Shown here one piece after another: positions 18,246 to 26,460 of a stretch of DNA of 64,000 nucleotides; the stretch's first letter is position 1; the number at the start of each line of letters is the position of its first letter. The notes under the pieces are model-generated. The model saw nothing but the letters and a program-made list of their open reading frames with translations. It made no database searches and was not told the DNA's origin. Position numbers and translations under genes: made by a program. This DNA is from Rhodovastum atsumiense (lineage in GTDB: Bacteria; Pseudomonadota; Alphaproteobacteria; Acetobacterales; Acetobacteraceae): NCBI GenBank assembly GCA_026225115.1, contig JAMFSE010000144.1, positions 32,142 to 96,141 on the forward strand, read 5' to 3'.

Positions 18246-19274
18246 TCAGAACCCAGCCAGAAAGACGGTGGCTTGGCTGGGGGCGGAGGAGGCCAAGCCG
18301 GTGCCGGAGATGTAGCCGACGATATCCGCATCCGGCGTTGCGCGTTCCAGGTCGCGTTCGATGAGATGGTAGTCCGGCGGGTAGAAGGCCAGCGTGATCT
18401 TGCCGGAATTGAGCGCCGGTTTCGGCAGTGCCTGCCAGCAGCGGCGCATGGCTTCGGGCGGAATCAGCTCATCATGGCCGCCGTAGAGAAACAACGCCGG
18501 TTGATTGAAAGCGGCGCAGGCGGCCTGCGCCTGGCCCATCAGTCTCACCAACCCGGCGACGTTATCCACGCGCGGGGCGTGGATGGTCAGCGGGTCTTCG
18601 CCGAAGGCGATCAGCGCCGGCATATTATCGCTCGCCATCACATGCACCGAGCCGCCGGTGACGCGCTTGCCGGGGTAGGTCAGCCGCGCCAGATCCATGC
18701 TGGCGCGCAGCATCGGGTTGAGCGCCTTGCCGCCCCAAACGGCAGGGGCTGAGAGAATATAGCCATCCACCGGCGGCGGGTTGGGCGAGGCACCGAGCAG
18801 GATGCCGACGGCGCCGCCCATGCTCTCGCCCATGATGAGAAGCTTGGTGGTCGGATATTGGCCCCGAAGCTGGATTGCCATGTCGCGGGCCTCGTTCACC
18901 AGCGTTGCGGTGCCGGGCCAATGCCCGCGATTGACGGTGGCGCCGAAGCTGGACTGGTCCGGCGCATAGACGGCGATGCCCTGGGTATTCAGCACTTTTG
19001 CCAGCATCGCCCAGCCGTCCCGGCTATCGGTATAGCCGTGCAAGGCCAGCACCACGGCCTGCGGCGCCCCGGCCGGAAGATAGCTGCGATAGGGCAGCCT
19101 GGCGCCGTCGGGGAGGTTGAAATAACCGCTGGTGATGATGGGGCGCTGCGGTGTGCCCTTGGGGATCCCGAAGGGAATGGCGCAGGCGGCGAGCGTGGCT
19201 GCCAGGATGCCGGCGAGAAGGTTCAAAGTAATCGGCGCAGGTCGCTTTGTTGCCATCGCTTTTAGGGCTATCAT
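18246..19274 (-). CDS. Alpha/beta hydrolase lipoprotein (lysophospholipase-like)
   Basis: Serine hydrolase of the monoacylglycerol lipase/lysophospholipase group (Hydrolase_4 type). The oxyanion region VLALHGYTDSRDGW, nucleophile elbow GESMGG, acid region YGGHDELIPPEA and His in DYHLIERD are visible in order. The N-terminus has a hydrophobic segment ending LAATLAAC, a lipobox, so the protein is probably anchored in the periplasm. Possible starts are TTG 19286, ATG 19274 or ATG 19256. It is divergent from the zinc-ribbon gene. Confidence 0.85.
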   Translation of the reverse strand: MIALKAMATKRPAPITLNLLAGILAATLAACAIPFGIPKGTPQRPIITSGYFNLPDGARLPYRSYLPAGAPQAVVLALHGYTDSRDGWAMLAKVLNTQGIAVYAPDQSSFGATVNRGHWPGTATLVNEARDMAIQLRGQYPTTKLLIMGESMGGAVGILLGASPNPPPVDGYILSAPAVWGGKALNPMLRASMDLARLTYPGKRVTGGSVHVMASDNMPALIAFGEDPLTIHAPRVDNVAGLVRLMGQAQAACAAFNQPALFLYGGHDELIPPEAMRRCWQALPKPALNSGKITLAFYPPDYHLIERDLERATPDADIVGYISGTGLASSAPSQATVFLAGF

Positions 19275-19309
19275 CAGACGCGCCAACTCCCAACCCGTGA
19301 GGCCGATAA

Positions 19310-19507
19310 ATGCCCGAAGGCTCGAAAACGCCGACCGAAATTATCCAGACCAAAACCCGCACGGTCTCCTGCGATGGCGGCAACGGCGCTTACGGTCATC
19401 CAAAGGTGTTTTTACGCATTTCGCCGGATCTGCCGGAACAACAAATCATGTGCCCGTATTGTTCAAGGCTTTTCGTGCTGGAGGGTAGCGGGAGCGAGGC
19501 GCATTGA
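19310..19507 (+). CDS. Zinc-finger (zf-CHCC) domain protein
   Basis: A 65-residue protein with the CHCC zinc-ligand pattern: Cys in VSCDGG, His in YGHPKVFL and two Cys in MCPYCSRLF. It is related to the small bacterial homologues of mitochondrial complex I subunit NDUFS6; the exact role in bacteria is not established. A GAGG ribosome site precedes the ATG. Its stop overlaps the TTG start of polA, so the two genes are coupled. Confidence 0.85.
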   Translation: MPEGSKTPTEIIQTKTRTVSCDGGNGAYGHPKVFLRISPDLPEQQIMCPYCSRLFVLEGSGSEAH

Positions 19508-22278
19508 ACGAGTCTAAGCTGAGCGCGCAGTCGCACGACGCCAGCACCCCGGTGCGGCTGGTGCTGGTGGACGGCTCCGGCTTCATCTTCCGGGCCTTTC
19601 ACGCATTGCCGCCGATGAGCCGCCCGGACGGCACGCCGGTCAACGCGGTGTTCGGCTTCTGCAACATGATCACGCGGCTGATGAAGGAGCATACCGGCAC
19701 CCATCTGGCAGTGATTTTCGATGCAGGCAGCAAGACCTTCCGGAACCGGATGTATGACCAGTACAAGGCCAACCGGTCCGAACCGCCCGATGAGCTGATC
19801 CCGCAATTTGCACTGATCCGGGAAGCGACGCGGGCCTTTGGCCTGCCCTCGATCGAGCTTGCCGACTGGGAGGCCGATGATTTGATCGCCGCCTATGCCA
19901 AGGCGGTGAAGGAAATTGGCGGCGAGGCAATCATCGTCTCATCCGACAAGGATTTGATGCAGCTGCTGGGCCCGGCGGTCACCATGCTGGACCCGATGAA
20001 GAACACGCCGATTGGCCTCGCTGAAGTGGAGGCCAAATTCGGCGTGACGCCGGATAAGGTGATCGAGGTGCAGGCGCTGATCGGCGATTCGGTGGACAAC
20101 GTGCCGGGCGTGCCGGGCATCGGTCCGAAAGGTGCGGCGCAGCTGATCAATGAATACGGCACGCTGGAGGCGGTGCTGGAAGCAGCACCCGGCATGAAGC
20201 CGAGCAAGCGCCGCGACATGCTGATCGAGCACGCGGACAAGGCGCGGATTTCCAAAGAACTGGTGATTTTGCGCGACGATGCGCCGCTGCCGGAGGCGAT
20301 CGAGGATCTGGTGCTGCGGCGCTGGGACGACAAGATTTTAAGCGATTTCTTCGATGTGCAGAATTTCAAAAGCATCAAGCACCGGCTGGCGCTGATCGAT
20401 ATCGGCAAGGACGAACCCGAGCCCGAGACCGTTGCCGCTCTGGACCCGCACGGCGCCGATGCGCCGTTTTCCGGCTATCAGACCATCACGACCGCAGCGC
20501 AGTTGGAGGCTGTGATCGTCGCCGCCCGCACGGCCGGACGGGTTGCCGTAAAAACCCAGACCGACCGGCTGGACAGTTTCAATTCGAGCCTGATCGGGAT
20601 CGCGCTGGTAACGGCGCCGGGGCAGGGGGGGTATATTCCGGTCGGCCACCACCTTGGCCTGGATGACGCACCGCAATTGCCGATGGTGGAGGTTTTGCAG
20701 GCGCTGCGGCCGCTGCTGGCGGATGCCGGGGTTTTGAAAATTCTGCACGACGCCAAGTTCGGGATCGAGGTGTTGAATCGGGCCGGGGTGGAAACGATCT
20801 GGCCGGTGGATGACGCCATGGTGATCTCCTACACGCAGGATGCCGGCCGGCACGCGCATGCGCTGGAAGAACTCTCGGCGCTGCATCTCGGCCATACGCC
20901 GGTCAGCCTCGATGCGGTTACCGGAACCGGGCGCAACCGGCTGTCTTTTGCCAACGTGCCTGTCGATCGCGCCACTGGCTTCGTGGCTGAGGATGCGGAT
21001 GTGGCGCTGCGGCTATGGCTGGCGCTGAAGCCGCAATTGCGCGGCAATAAAGCGTTGGCCTTGTATGAGCTGACAGAGAAGAAGATGATCCCGGTGCTGG
21101 TGGCCATGGAAGAGGCCGGGGTGCGGGTGGATCGCGGCGATCTGCAGGCGATGTCGAAGGAATTCGAAGGCCGGATGGCGGATTTCGAGACCGAGATTTT
21201 TCGGCTCGCCGGGCAGAAATTCAATACCGGCAGTCCGAAGCAGCTCGGCGAGATATTGTTTGAAACTTTGCGGCTGCCGGGTGGTAAAAAGAGCAAACTC
21301 GGCGCCTGGGGCACGGATTCCGGCGTGCTGGAGGGGCTCGCCGAACAAGGCCATGAGATCGCGCAGCGCGTGCTGGACTGGCGGCAGCTATCGAAGCTGA
21401 AATCGACCTATGCCGATGCGCTGGTCGAGAAAATCGACCCGGCGACGGGCCGCGTCCACACCAGTTTCGCGATGGCGGCGACCACCACCGGACGGATATC
21501 TTCCACAGATCCAAATCTTCAAAACATCCCGATTCGTACGATAGAGGGCGCGCGTATTCGCAAGGCATTTATTGCCGCTCCCGGACATTCTCTGATTTCG
21601 GCCGATTATTCGCAGATCGAGCTGCGGCTGCTGGCGCATGTTGCGAATATCCCAGCGCTGAAAGATAGTTTTTCAAAGGGTGAGGATATTCACGCGCGCA
21701 CGGCCTCGGAAGTGTTCGGCGTGCCGATGGCCGATATGGACGGCGCTACGCGCAGGCGCGCCAAGGCGATTAATTTCGGTATTATCTATGGCATTTCCGC
21801 CTTTGGCCTGGCGCGGCAGCTCAACATTACCGGCGGCGAGGCGAAGATTTATATCGACGCCTATTTCCAGCGCTATCCGGAAATTCGCGATTATATGGAA
21901 AATACCAAGGAACAGGCGCGCATCGACGGCTATGTGCTGACTCCCTTCGGCCGCAAATGCTGGGTGCCGCGCATCAAGGACAAGATGCATGGGCTGCGGG
22001 CGTACGCGGAACGGCAGGCGATCAACGCGCCGCTGCAGGGCGGGGCCGCGGATGTGATTAAACGGGCGATGATTATATTGCCTGCGGCTTTGCAGACGGC
22101 AAAATTATCTGCGCGGCTGATTTTGCAGGTACATGACGAATTGTTGTTTGAGGCACCGGAGGAAGAGGCGCAGGCGACCGCAGAAATTGCGAAGGTAGTT
22201 ATGCAGAATGCGGTGTCGCTGTCGGTTCCGTTGACGGTGGAAACGGGCATCGGCAGCAACTGGGGAAGCGCGCATTAA
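19504..22278 (+). CDS. polA: DNA polymerase I
   Basis: Repair and Okazaki-fragment polymerase, 924 residues. The order is 5'-nuclease domain (about 15-300; VDGSGFIFRAFHALPP, DWEADDLIAAYA), 3'-5' exonuclease-like domain (about 325-520) and polymerase domain with motif A SADYSQIELRLLAHV, motif B RRRAKAINFGIIYG and motif C QVHDELLFE. In the middle domain the usual DTE reads KTQ (Lys350, Gln352) and the second-motif Asp is Gly420; only AEDADV keeps its Asp. Proofreading is therefore probably lost. The start is TTG at 19504, overlapping the previous stop. Confidence 0.96.
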   Translation: MNESKLSAQSHDASTPVRLVLVDGSGFIFRAFHALPPMSRPDGTPVNAVFGFCNMITRLMKEHTGTHLAVIFDAGSKTFRNRMYDQYKANRSEPPDELIPQFALIREATRAFGLPSIELADWEADDLIAAYAKAVKEIGGEAIIVSSDKDLMQLLGPAVTMLDPMKNTPIGLAEVEAKFGVTPDKVIEVQALIGDSVDNVPGVPGIGPKGAAQLINEYGTLEAVLEAAPGMKPSKRRDMLIEHADKARISKELVILRDDAPLPEAIEDLVLRRWDDKILSDFFDVQNFKSIKHRLALIDIGKDEPEPETVAALDPHGADAPFSGYQTITTAAQLEAVIVAARTAGRVAVKTQTDRLDSFNSSLIGIALVTAPGQGGYIPVGHHLGLDDAPQLPMVEVLQALRPLLADAGVLKILHDAKFGIEVLNRAGVETIWPVDDAMVISYTQDAGRHAHALEELSALHLGHTPVSLDAVTGTGRNRLSFANVPVDRATGFVAEDADVALRLWLALKPQLRGNKALALYELTEKKMIPVLVAMEEAGVRVDRGDLQAMSKEFEGRMADFETEIFRLAGQKFNTGSPKQLGEILFETLRLPGGKKSKLGAWGTDSGVLEGLAEQGHEIAQRVLDWRQLSKLKSTYADALVEKIDPATGRVHTSFAMAATTTGRISSTDPNLQNIPIRTIEGARIRKAFIAAPGHSLISADYSQIELRLLAHVANIPALKDSFSKGEDIHARTASEVFGVPMADMDGATRRRAKAINFGIIYGISAFGLARQLNITGGEAKIYIDAYFQRYPEIRDYMENTKEQARIDGYVLTPFGRKCWVPRIKDKMHGLRAYAERQAINAPLQGGAADVIKRAMIILPAALQTAKLSARLILQVHDELLFEAPEEEAQATAEIAKVVMQNAVSLSVPLTVETGIGSNWGSAH

Positions 22279-22282
22279 GGAA

Positions 22283-22326
22283 AGATGGATTGCTTCGGCG
22301 GCTGCGCCGTCTCGCAATGACGGTTT
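22283..22326. repeat. Short palindromic intergenic repeat
   Basis: GGATTGCTTCGGCGGCTGCG followed by CCGTCTCGCAATGACGG just after polA. This GATTGCTTCG...CGCAATGACG pattern recalls short dispersed palindromic repeats of many proteobacterial genomes. Only this copy is seen here, so the family assignment is from memory of the pattern. Confidence 0.5.
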
Positions 22327-22335
22327 TTGGCGCGG

Positions 22336-22478
22336 AGAGGTTGTTTCAGAAGTCGCTCTGGTGAGTCGGATGGCGGTGATTTTTGAGCACCGGAGGGGAG
22401 CGGCCTACTGGCCGTGAGCGCCGGCGCGCAGAAAATCGCCGTCAGGCGGCCGCCAGAGTGGCTTTTGGAATAACCTCT
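22336..22478. repeat. Long imperfect inverted repeat between polA and fabG
   Basis: The left arm starts AGAGGTTGTTTCAGAAGTCG and the right arm, read on the minus strand, starts AGAGGTTATTCCAAAAGCCA. The match continues through CTCTGG, then GGCGGTGATTTT versus GACGGCGATTTT, for about 58 bases per arm. It lies between two convergent genes and touches the fabG stop. It may act as a two-way terminator or be a MITE-like remnant. Confidence 0.65.
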
Positions 22479-23215
22479 TAGATCATTGCCATGCCGCCGT
22501 TCACGTGCAGTGTGGTGCCCGTGATCCAGGCAGCTTCGCTGGAGGCGAGGTAGACGACCGCGGCGGCGATGTCGCTGGGGGCGCCGAGGCGGCCCAAGGG
22601 GATTTTTTCGGCCAAAGCTGATTTCTGGGCGTCGTTCAGGGCGTCGGTCATCGGGGTGGCGACGAAGCCGGGGGCGATCAGGTTGACCGTGATGTTGCGG
22701 GAGGCGATTTCCTGCGCCAGCGATTTGGTGAGGCCTACGAGGCCGGCCTTGGCGGCGCAGTAATTGGCCTGGCCGGGATTGCCGGTGGCGCCGACGATGC
22801 TGCCGATATTGATGATGCGGCCGGATTTGCGGCGCATCATGAATTTCAGCGCGGCGCGCGACAGGCGGAACGGCGCGCCGAGATCGACATCGAGCACTTT
22901 CGACCAATCGGCGTCGGACATGCGCATGGCCAGGCCGTCTTTGGTGAGGCCGGCGTTATTGACCAGGATTTCAACGCTGCCCATTGCAGCTTCGGCGTCC
23001 GCGATGAGGGTGGGGGCTGCTGCGGGGTCGGAGAGATCGGCCGGCAGGATGTGGATGCGTTCGGAGAATTCTGCACCTAAGCTGTCCAGCGCTTCGCGGC
23101 GGGTGCCCGAGATTGCAATTGTGGCGCCTTGCGCATGCAAAGCGCGGGCGATTTCGGCACCGATGCCGCCGGAGGCGCCGGTAACCAATGCGGTTTTGCC
23201 GGAAAGGTTGAACAT
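22478..23215 (-). CDS. fabG: 3-oxoacyl-[ACP] reductase
   Basis: Reduces beta-ketoacyl-ACP with NADPH in fatty acid elongation; might also supply 3-hydroxyacyl-CoA for PHA. The 245-residue SDR has the cofactor loop TGASGGIG (residues 13-20), NNAG, catalytic Ser in GSIVGATGN, YCAAK and the C-terminal ITGTTLHVNGGMAMI. The frame is open further upstream inside fabD. The ATG at 23215 is chosen because it gives the canonical N-terminus MFNLSGKTALVTGAS and overlaps the fabD stop by one base (TGATG). Confidence 0.96.
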   Translation of the reverse strand: MFNLSGKTALVTGASGGIGAEIARALHAQGATIAISGTRREALDSLGAEFSERIHILPADLSDPAAAPTLIADAEAAMGSVEILVNNAGLTKDGLAMRMSDADWSKVLDVDLGAPFRLSRAALKFMMRRKSGRIINIGSIVGATGNPGQANYCAAKAGLVGLTKSLAQEIASRNITVNLIAPGFVATPMTDALNDAQKSALAEKIPLGRLGAPSDIAAAVVYLASSEAAWITGTTLHVNGGMAMI

Positions 23216-24171
23216 CAGAGGACTTTCAGCAGATTTTCGATATCGGCCGGCGAACCGGCGGAGAAGGTGGCGGCATCCGGCGCGATGCGTTTGACCAGCC
23301 CGGCCAGGACCTTGCCGGTGCCAAGTTCGATGAAGCTGTCGACGCCGAGGGCGGTCATGGCGAGCACGCTTTCGCGCCAGCGGACGGTGGCGGTCATCTG
23401 CTGCACCAGCAGATCGCGGATTTCGGCGGGGTCGGTCACCTTGGCGGCGCTGACATTGGCGACCAGGGGGATGATCGGGGCGTGCGGCGGAGTGTTGGCA
23501 AAGGCTTCCGCCATGGCGTCGGCCGCCGGCGCCATCAGCGCGCAATGGAAAGGGGCGGAGACCGGCAGCAGCATGGCGCGCTTGACGCCCTTGGTCTTGG
23601 CGATCTCGATGGCGCGTTCAACCGCGGCCTTATGACCGGAGATGACGACCTGGCCGCCGCCGTTATCATTGGCGCAGGCGACGATTTCGCGGCCGGAGGC
23701 GGATTTCTCGGCTTCCAGGCATATTTCGCGGGCCAGTTCCAGTTCAACGCCAAGCAGGGCTGCCATGGAGCCGACACCCGGCGGCACGGCGAGCTGCATG
23801 GATTGGCCACGCAGCTTCAATAGCGCTGCGGTATTGGCGATGGAGAAGGTATTGGCGGCTGCCAGCGCGCTGTATTCCCCGAGCGAATGGCCGGCGACCA
23901 AAGCGGCTTTTTCCTTCAGCTTGATCCCGCCTTCGGCCTCCAGCACCCGCAGCACCGCGAGAGACACGGCCATCAATGCCGGCTGGGCATTTTCGGTAAG
24001 CGTGAGCTCCTCGATGGGGCCCTCGAACATCAGCTTGGAGAGCTTTTGTTTGAGAACCTCGTCGACTTCCTCGAATACCGCCCGGGCCGGGGCAAAAGCA
24101 GCCGCGAGGTCGCGGCCCATGCCGACGGCCTGGCTTCCTTGACCGGGAAAAATAAAGGCGTGAACCGCCAT
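23215..24171 (-). CDS. fabD: Malonyl-CoA:ACP transacylase
   Basis: Loads malonate from CoA onto acyl carrier protein to start each elongation cycle. The 318-residue protein has the FPGQGSQAVGMG entry motif (residues 8-19), nucleophile Ser in AGHSLGEYSALAAA, Gln/Arg regions, and His in SAPFHCALM. Translationally coupled to fabG. In many alphaproteobacteria fabD-fabG-acpP-fabF form one operon; acpP and fabF are not downstream here. Confidence 0.96.
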   Translation of the reverse strand: MAVHAFIFPGQGSQAVGMGRDLAAAFAPARAVFEEVDEVLKQKLSKLMFEGPIEELTLTENAQPALMAVSLAVLRVLEAEGGIKLKEKAALVAGHSLGEYSALAAANTFSIANTAALLKLRGQSMQLAVPPGVGSMAALLGVELELAREICLEAEKSASGREIVACANDNGGGQVVISGHKAAVERAIEIAKTKGVKRAMLLPVSAPFHCALMAPAADAMAEAFANTPPHAPIIPLVANVSAAKVTDPAEIRDLLVQQMTATVRWRESVLAMTALGVDSFIELGTGKVLAGLVKRIAPDAATFSAGSPADIENLLKVL

Positions 24172-24234
24172 GCGTACAGTCTCCTAATACCAAGGCGGGG
24201 TAGCCAGGGCGCAAGCCGCTGTCAAATTGTTGCC

Positions 24235-24654
24235 CTATAGCAGCGCCAACTCGTTTAGCGCGAGCCGCATGATTTCCGGAAGCGCGTCGATGCCTGAACT
24301 CGGCGCCGTCCCGAGATCGGCGGGAGCGTCGGCGGCGTTGAGGTAGCGCCAGCCCTGAAAGGGTTTGGCGGCACGGGCGGCGACGCGGATGAGCTGCGGG
24401 TCGAGCACCAGGGCGCCGCAGGGGGAACCGTCATCGCGCTGGTCGCGGATGACGCCGATGATGCGTTGGCGCACCAGGATGGCGCGATTGATAACCCAGT
24501 AAATCGAGCCGCCGGAAATGATTTCCTCGGCGCGCTTGGGGCTATTGCGGGTTTTATGGCGGAGCGGAGGGTCCGACTTTGCGCGCAGTTGCTGAATTTC
24601 AGCAAGATGCGCGACGTCGCGCACGCCGACCGCGAGTTTGATGATGTGAAGCAT
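24235..24654 (-). CDS. DUF1489 family protein
   Basis: A 139-residue protein with the conserved pattern of the alphaproteobacterial DUF1489 family: MLHIIKLAVGVRDVAHLAEIQ, RHKTRNSPKRAEEI, GGSIYWVINRAILVRQRI, and FQGWRYLNAADAPADL. The function is unknown. It is separated from fabD by about 60 bases and read in the same direction; this position does not indicate a role by itself. Confidence 0.85.
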   Translation of the reverse strand: MLHIIKLAVGVRDVAHLAEIQQLRAKSDPPLRHKTRNSPKRAEEIISGGSIYWVINRAILVRQRIIGVIRDQRDDGSPCGALVLDPQLIRVAARAAKPFQGWRYLNAADAPADLGTAPSSGIDALPEIMRLALNELALL

Positions 24655-24800
24655 GTTTAAGGATAATGGCTGCAGTTTTCACGGGCAAGCGCGCTGATGA
24701 TCGGGTCGCCGGGGTCAGGTAAAATATCCGGTAGTTAATCTTTGGTCATTTATGGTTGAATAAGCTTAACGGGACGGGCAATACAGTTAGATTAGACCTT

Positions 24801-25826
24801 ATGGATATTCCTCATATTCAGCCGAACCCGAATGATGCGGCCAGAAGGAGCGCTGTGCCTTCTGAGGGCCGGACTACCGAGGCTAAGCACACGGCGCTGT
24901 TCAGTACCGTTTTTCATCAGCCTTGGTGGCTGGATGCGGTGACTGGCGGTGATTGGCATGAGACGAAGGTAATTTCGAACGGTGCCGTTGTTGCCCGCCT
25001 GCCTTATGTAACAAAACGCCTGTTGGGCGTGCCCGCAGTTGGAATGCCGCCGCATACTTATGTGCTGGGGCCGCAACTGCCGATAATCAGAGGCGCGGTG
25101 GAGCCGCGGTTTTCCAATCGCCGCGCGCTGTTGACCGAATTGATGACCAATCTGCCTGAGCACAAGTATTTCAATCAGATATGCGACCCCAGCGTTACCG
25201 ATGGGTTACCATTTTACGCCCTGGGGTACGATAGCTCGGTGAAATACACGTTGCGGGTCACGCCGCGGGGTACGACGGATCAGATGCTGCAGCGGATGCG
25301 TAAGCAAGTCCGCTACGATATCCGCAAGGCGGAGAAGATGCTGTCCGTCGACCTTGACCTCGGGATCGACGAATTTTGCCATTTTTTCAACGTCTGTACG
25401 CAGGCAAACAACAAGCAATGGTGGTCGAAACGCTTTGTTAGGCGGGCAGATGCCATCAAAATCAGACTATATGAGGCCTGCATACGCGAGGGTGCGGGTT
25501 GCCTGCTGGCAGCCCGTGATAGCGCCGGTATTCTGCGCGCCGCCATCTTATTGGTCTGGGGCGATGGCGTCATCTATTACCTTCTCACCGCGCATGATGC
25601 CCAGCCGGAAGGGGCGGGCTCCGTCAAGCTTCTTATTTGGGAAGGTATAAAGCTTGCCCAGCGCATGGGAATGATTTTTGATTTTCACGGCTTACCGCGC
25701 CCAGGCGCGATCAACATTCTGACCGGCTTTGGCGGTGTTGTCGCCAACCGCATCGTGGTGACGAAGATCCCGCCGGCGCTGTACCTTGCCCGCGAGGTCG
25801 CTTCGCGGTTGCGCTTCGGGCTTTAG
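24801..25826 (+). CDS. FemAB/GNAT-like acetyltransferase
   Basis: Predicted acyl- or aminoacyltransferase of the FemAB/GNAT_6 type, 341 residues. LFSTVFHQPWWLDAV (near residue 35) and RMRKQVRYDIRKAEKMLSV (about residues 165-183) are typical landmarks, and the C-terminal half has GAGCLLAARDSAGILRAAIL and YYLLTAHDAQPEGAGSVKLL. Such proteins modify cell-wall peptides or exopolysaccharides, or make lipid conjugates. The gene is A/T-richer than its neighbours. The frame stays open to a TTG at 24756, but the first ATG (24801) is preferred; no clear ribosome site supports either. Confidence 0.75.
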   Translation: MDIPHIQPNPNDAARRSAVPSEGRTTEAKHTALFSTVFHQPWWLDAVTGGDWHETKVISNGAVVARLPYVTKRLLGVPAVGMPPHTYVLGPQLPIIRGAVEPRFSNRRALLTELMTNLPEHKYFNQICDPSVTDGLPFYALGYDSSVKYTLRVTPRGTTDQMLQRMRKQVRYDIRKAEKMLSVDLDLGIDEFCHFFNVCTQANNKQWWSKRFVRRADAIKIRLYEACIREGAGCLLAARDSAGILRAAILLVWGDGVIYYLLTAHDAQPEGAGSVKLLIWEGIKLAQRMGMIFDFHGLPRPGAINILTGFGGVVANRIVVTKIPPALYLAREVASRLRFGL

Positions 25827-26211
25827 CTGAAAACTTTAGCGTTTGACCAGCATTGAGCGCCGCATCCACAAGGCGTCGTGCAAGTCCCGTTGAGAGCGGC
25901 GCATGGCCGGCTAACAACCGGTAGATAATCGGCGCAAAAATCATGTCCATTGCTACGTCCGGATCGATATCAGCTCGAAATTCTCCCCGCGTCACGCCGC
26001 GCTGAAAAATCGAGGTAACCGCAGCCCGGCGGTGCTTTAGAAATTTTTCACGAAATTCCTCGGCTAGAATCGGATCTGCCTGCGCCTCGGCGATGAATTG
26101 TGCGAATATCCTACCCTCCGGGCCGGCGTAAAACCGGATAACGGCCTCAGTGTGCCGGCGAAAATCCTCGGCCGAATCGCCAGTATCTGGAATCAGGACT
26201 TTCGCGCGCAT
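25820..26211 (-). pseudogene. Truncated TetR-family regulator (C-terminal ligand domain only)
   Basis: The minus strand encodes a TetR C-terminal domain: VLIPDTGDSAEDFRRH, AQFIAEAQADPILAEEFREK, RRAAVTSIFQRGVTRGEFRADIDPDVAMDMIF. The DNA-binding helix-turn-helix that should precede it is absent. Upstream of about 26211 the strand runs antisense to an SDR remnant instead. The frame continues without meaning past the domain into the FemAB-like gene. It is interpreted as one side of a deletion scar. Confidence 0.8.
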
Positions 26212-26376
26212 GTCCGCCAAATCGCCGGGCTGCTGGTGATCGCCGACGCCGCCGAGCCGCCCTTGCGCCTGCCGTTTGGGAGCGACGCCATAAAGCGGAT
26301 CGAAGCCAAGAACGCCCATGTGGCGGCGGAGATCGCCCAATGGCGGGACCTTGCCATTTCCACCGATGCCGTTTGA
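26205..26376 (+). pseudogene. C-terminal remnant of a short-chain dehydrogenase
   Basis: The plus strand encodes the last ~55 residues of an SDR of the type ending EPPLRLPFGSDAIKRIEAKN ... QWRDLAISTDAV. The nucleotide-binding half and active site are missing; upstream sequence is antisense tetR. Together with the truncated tetR it fits loss of the 5' halves of two divergent genes in one deletion around 26205-26215. Confidence 0.78.
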
Positions 26377-26460
26377 TCCGCTGCGTCAGTCCAATGCGCC
26401 GCCCGAACATTCCGCCGCTGCGCACTAGAGGTTATTTCTTGGTCGACAGAGGAGAGGTAT

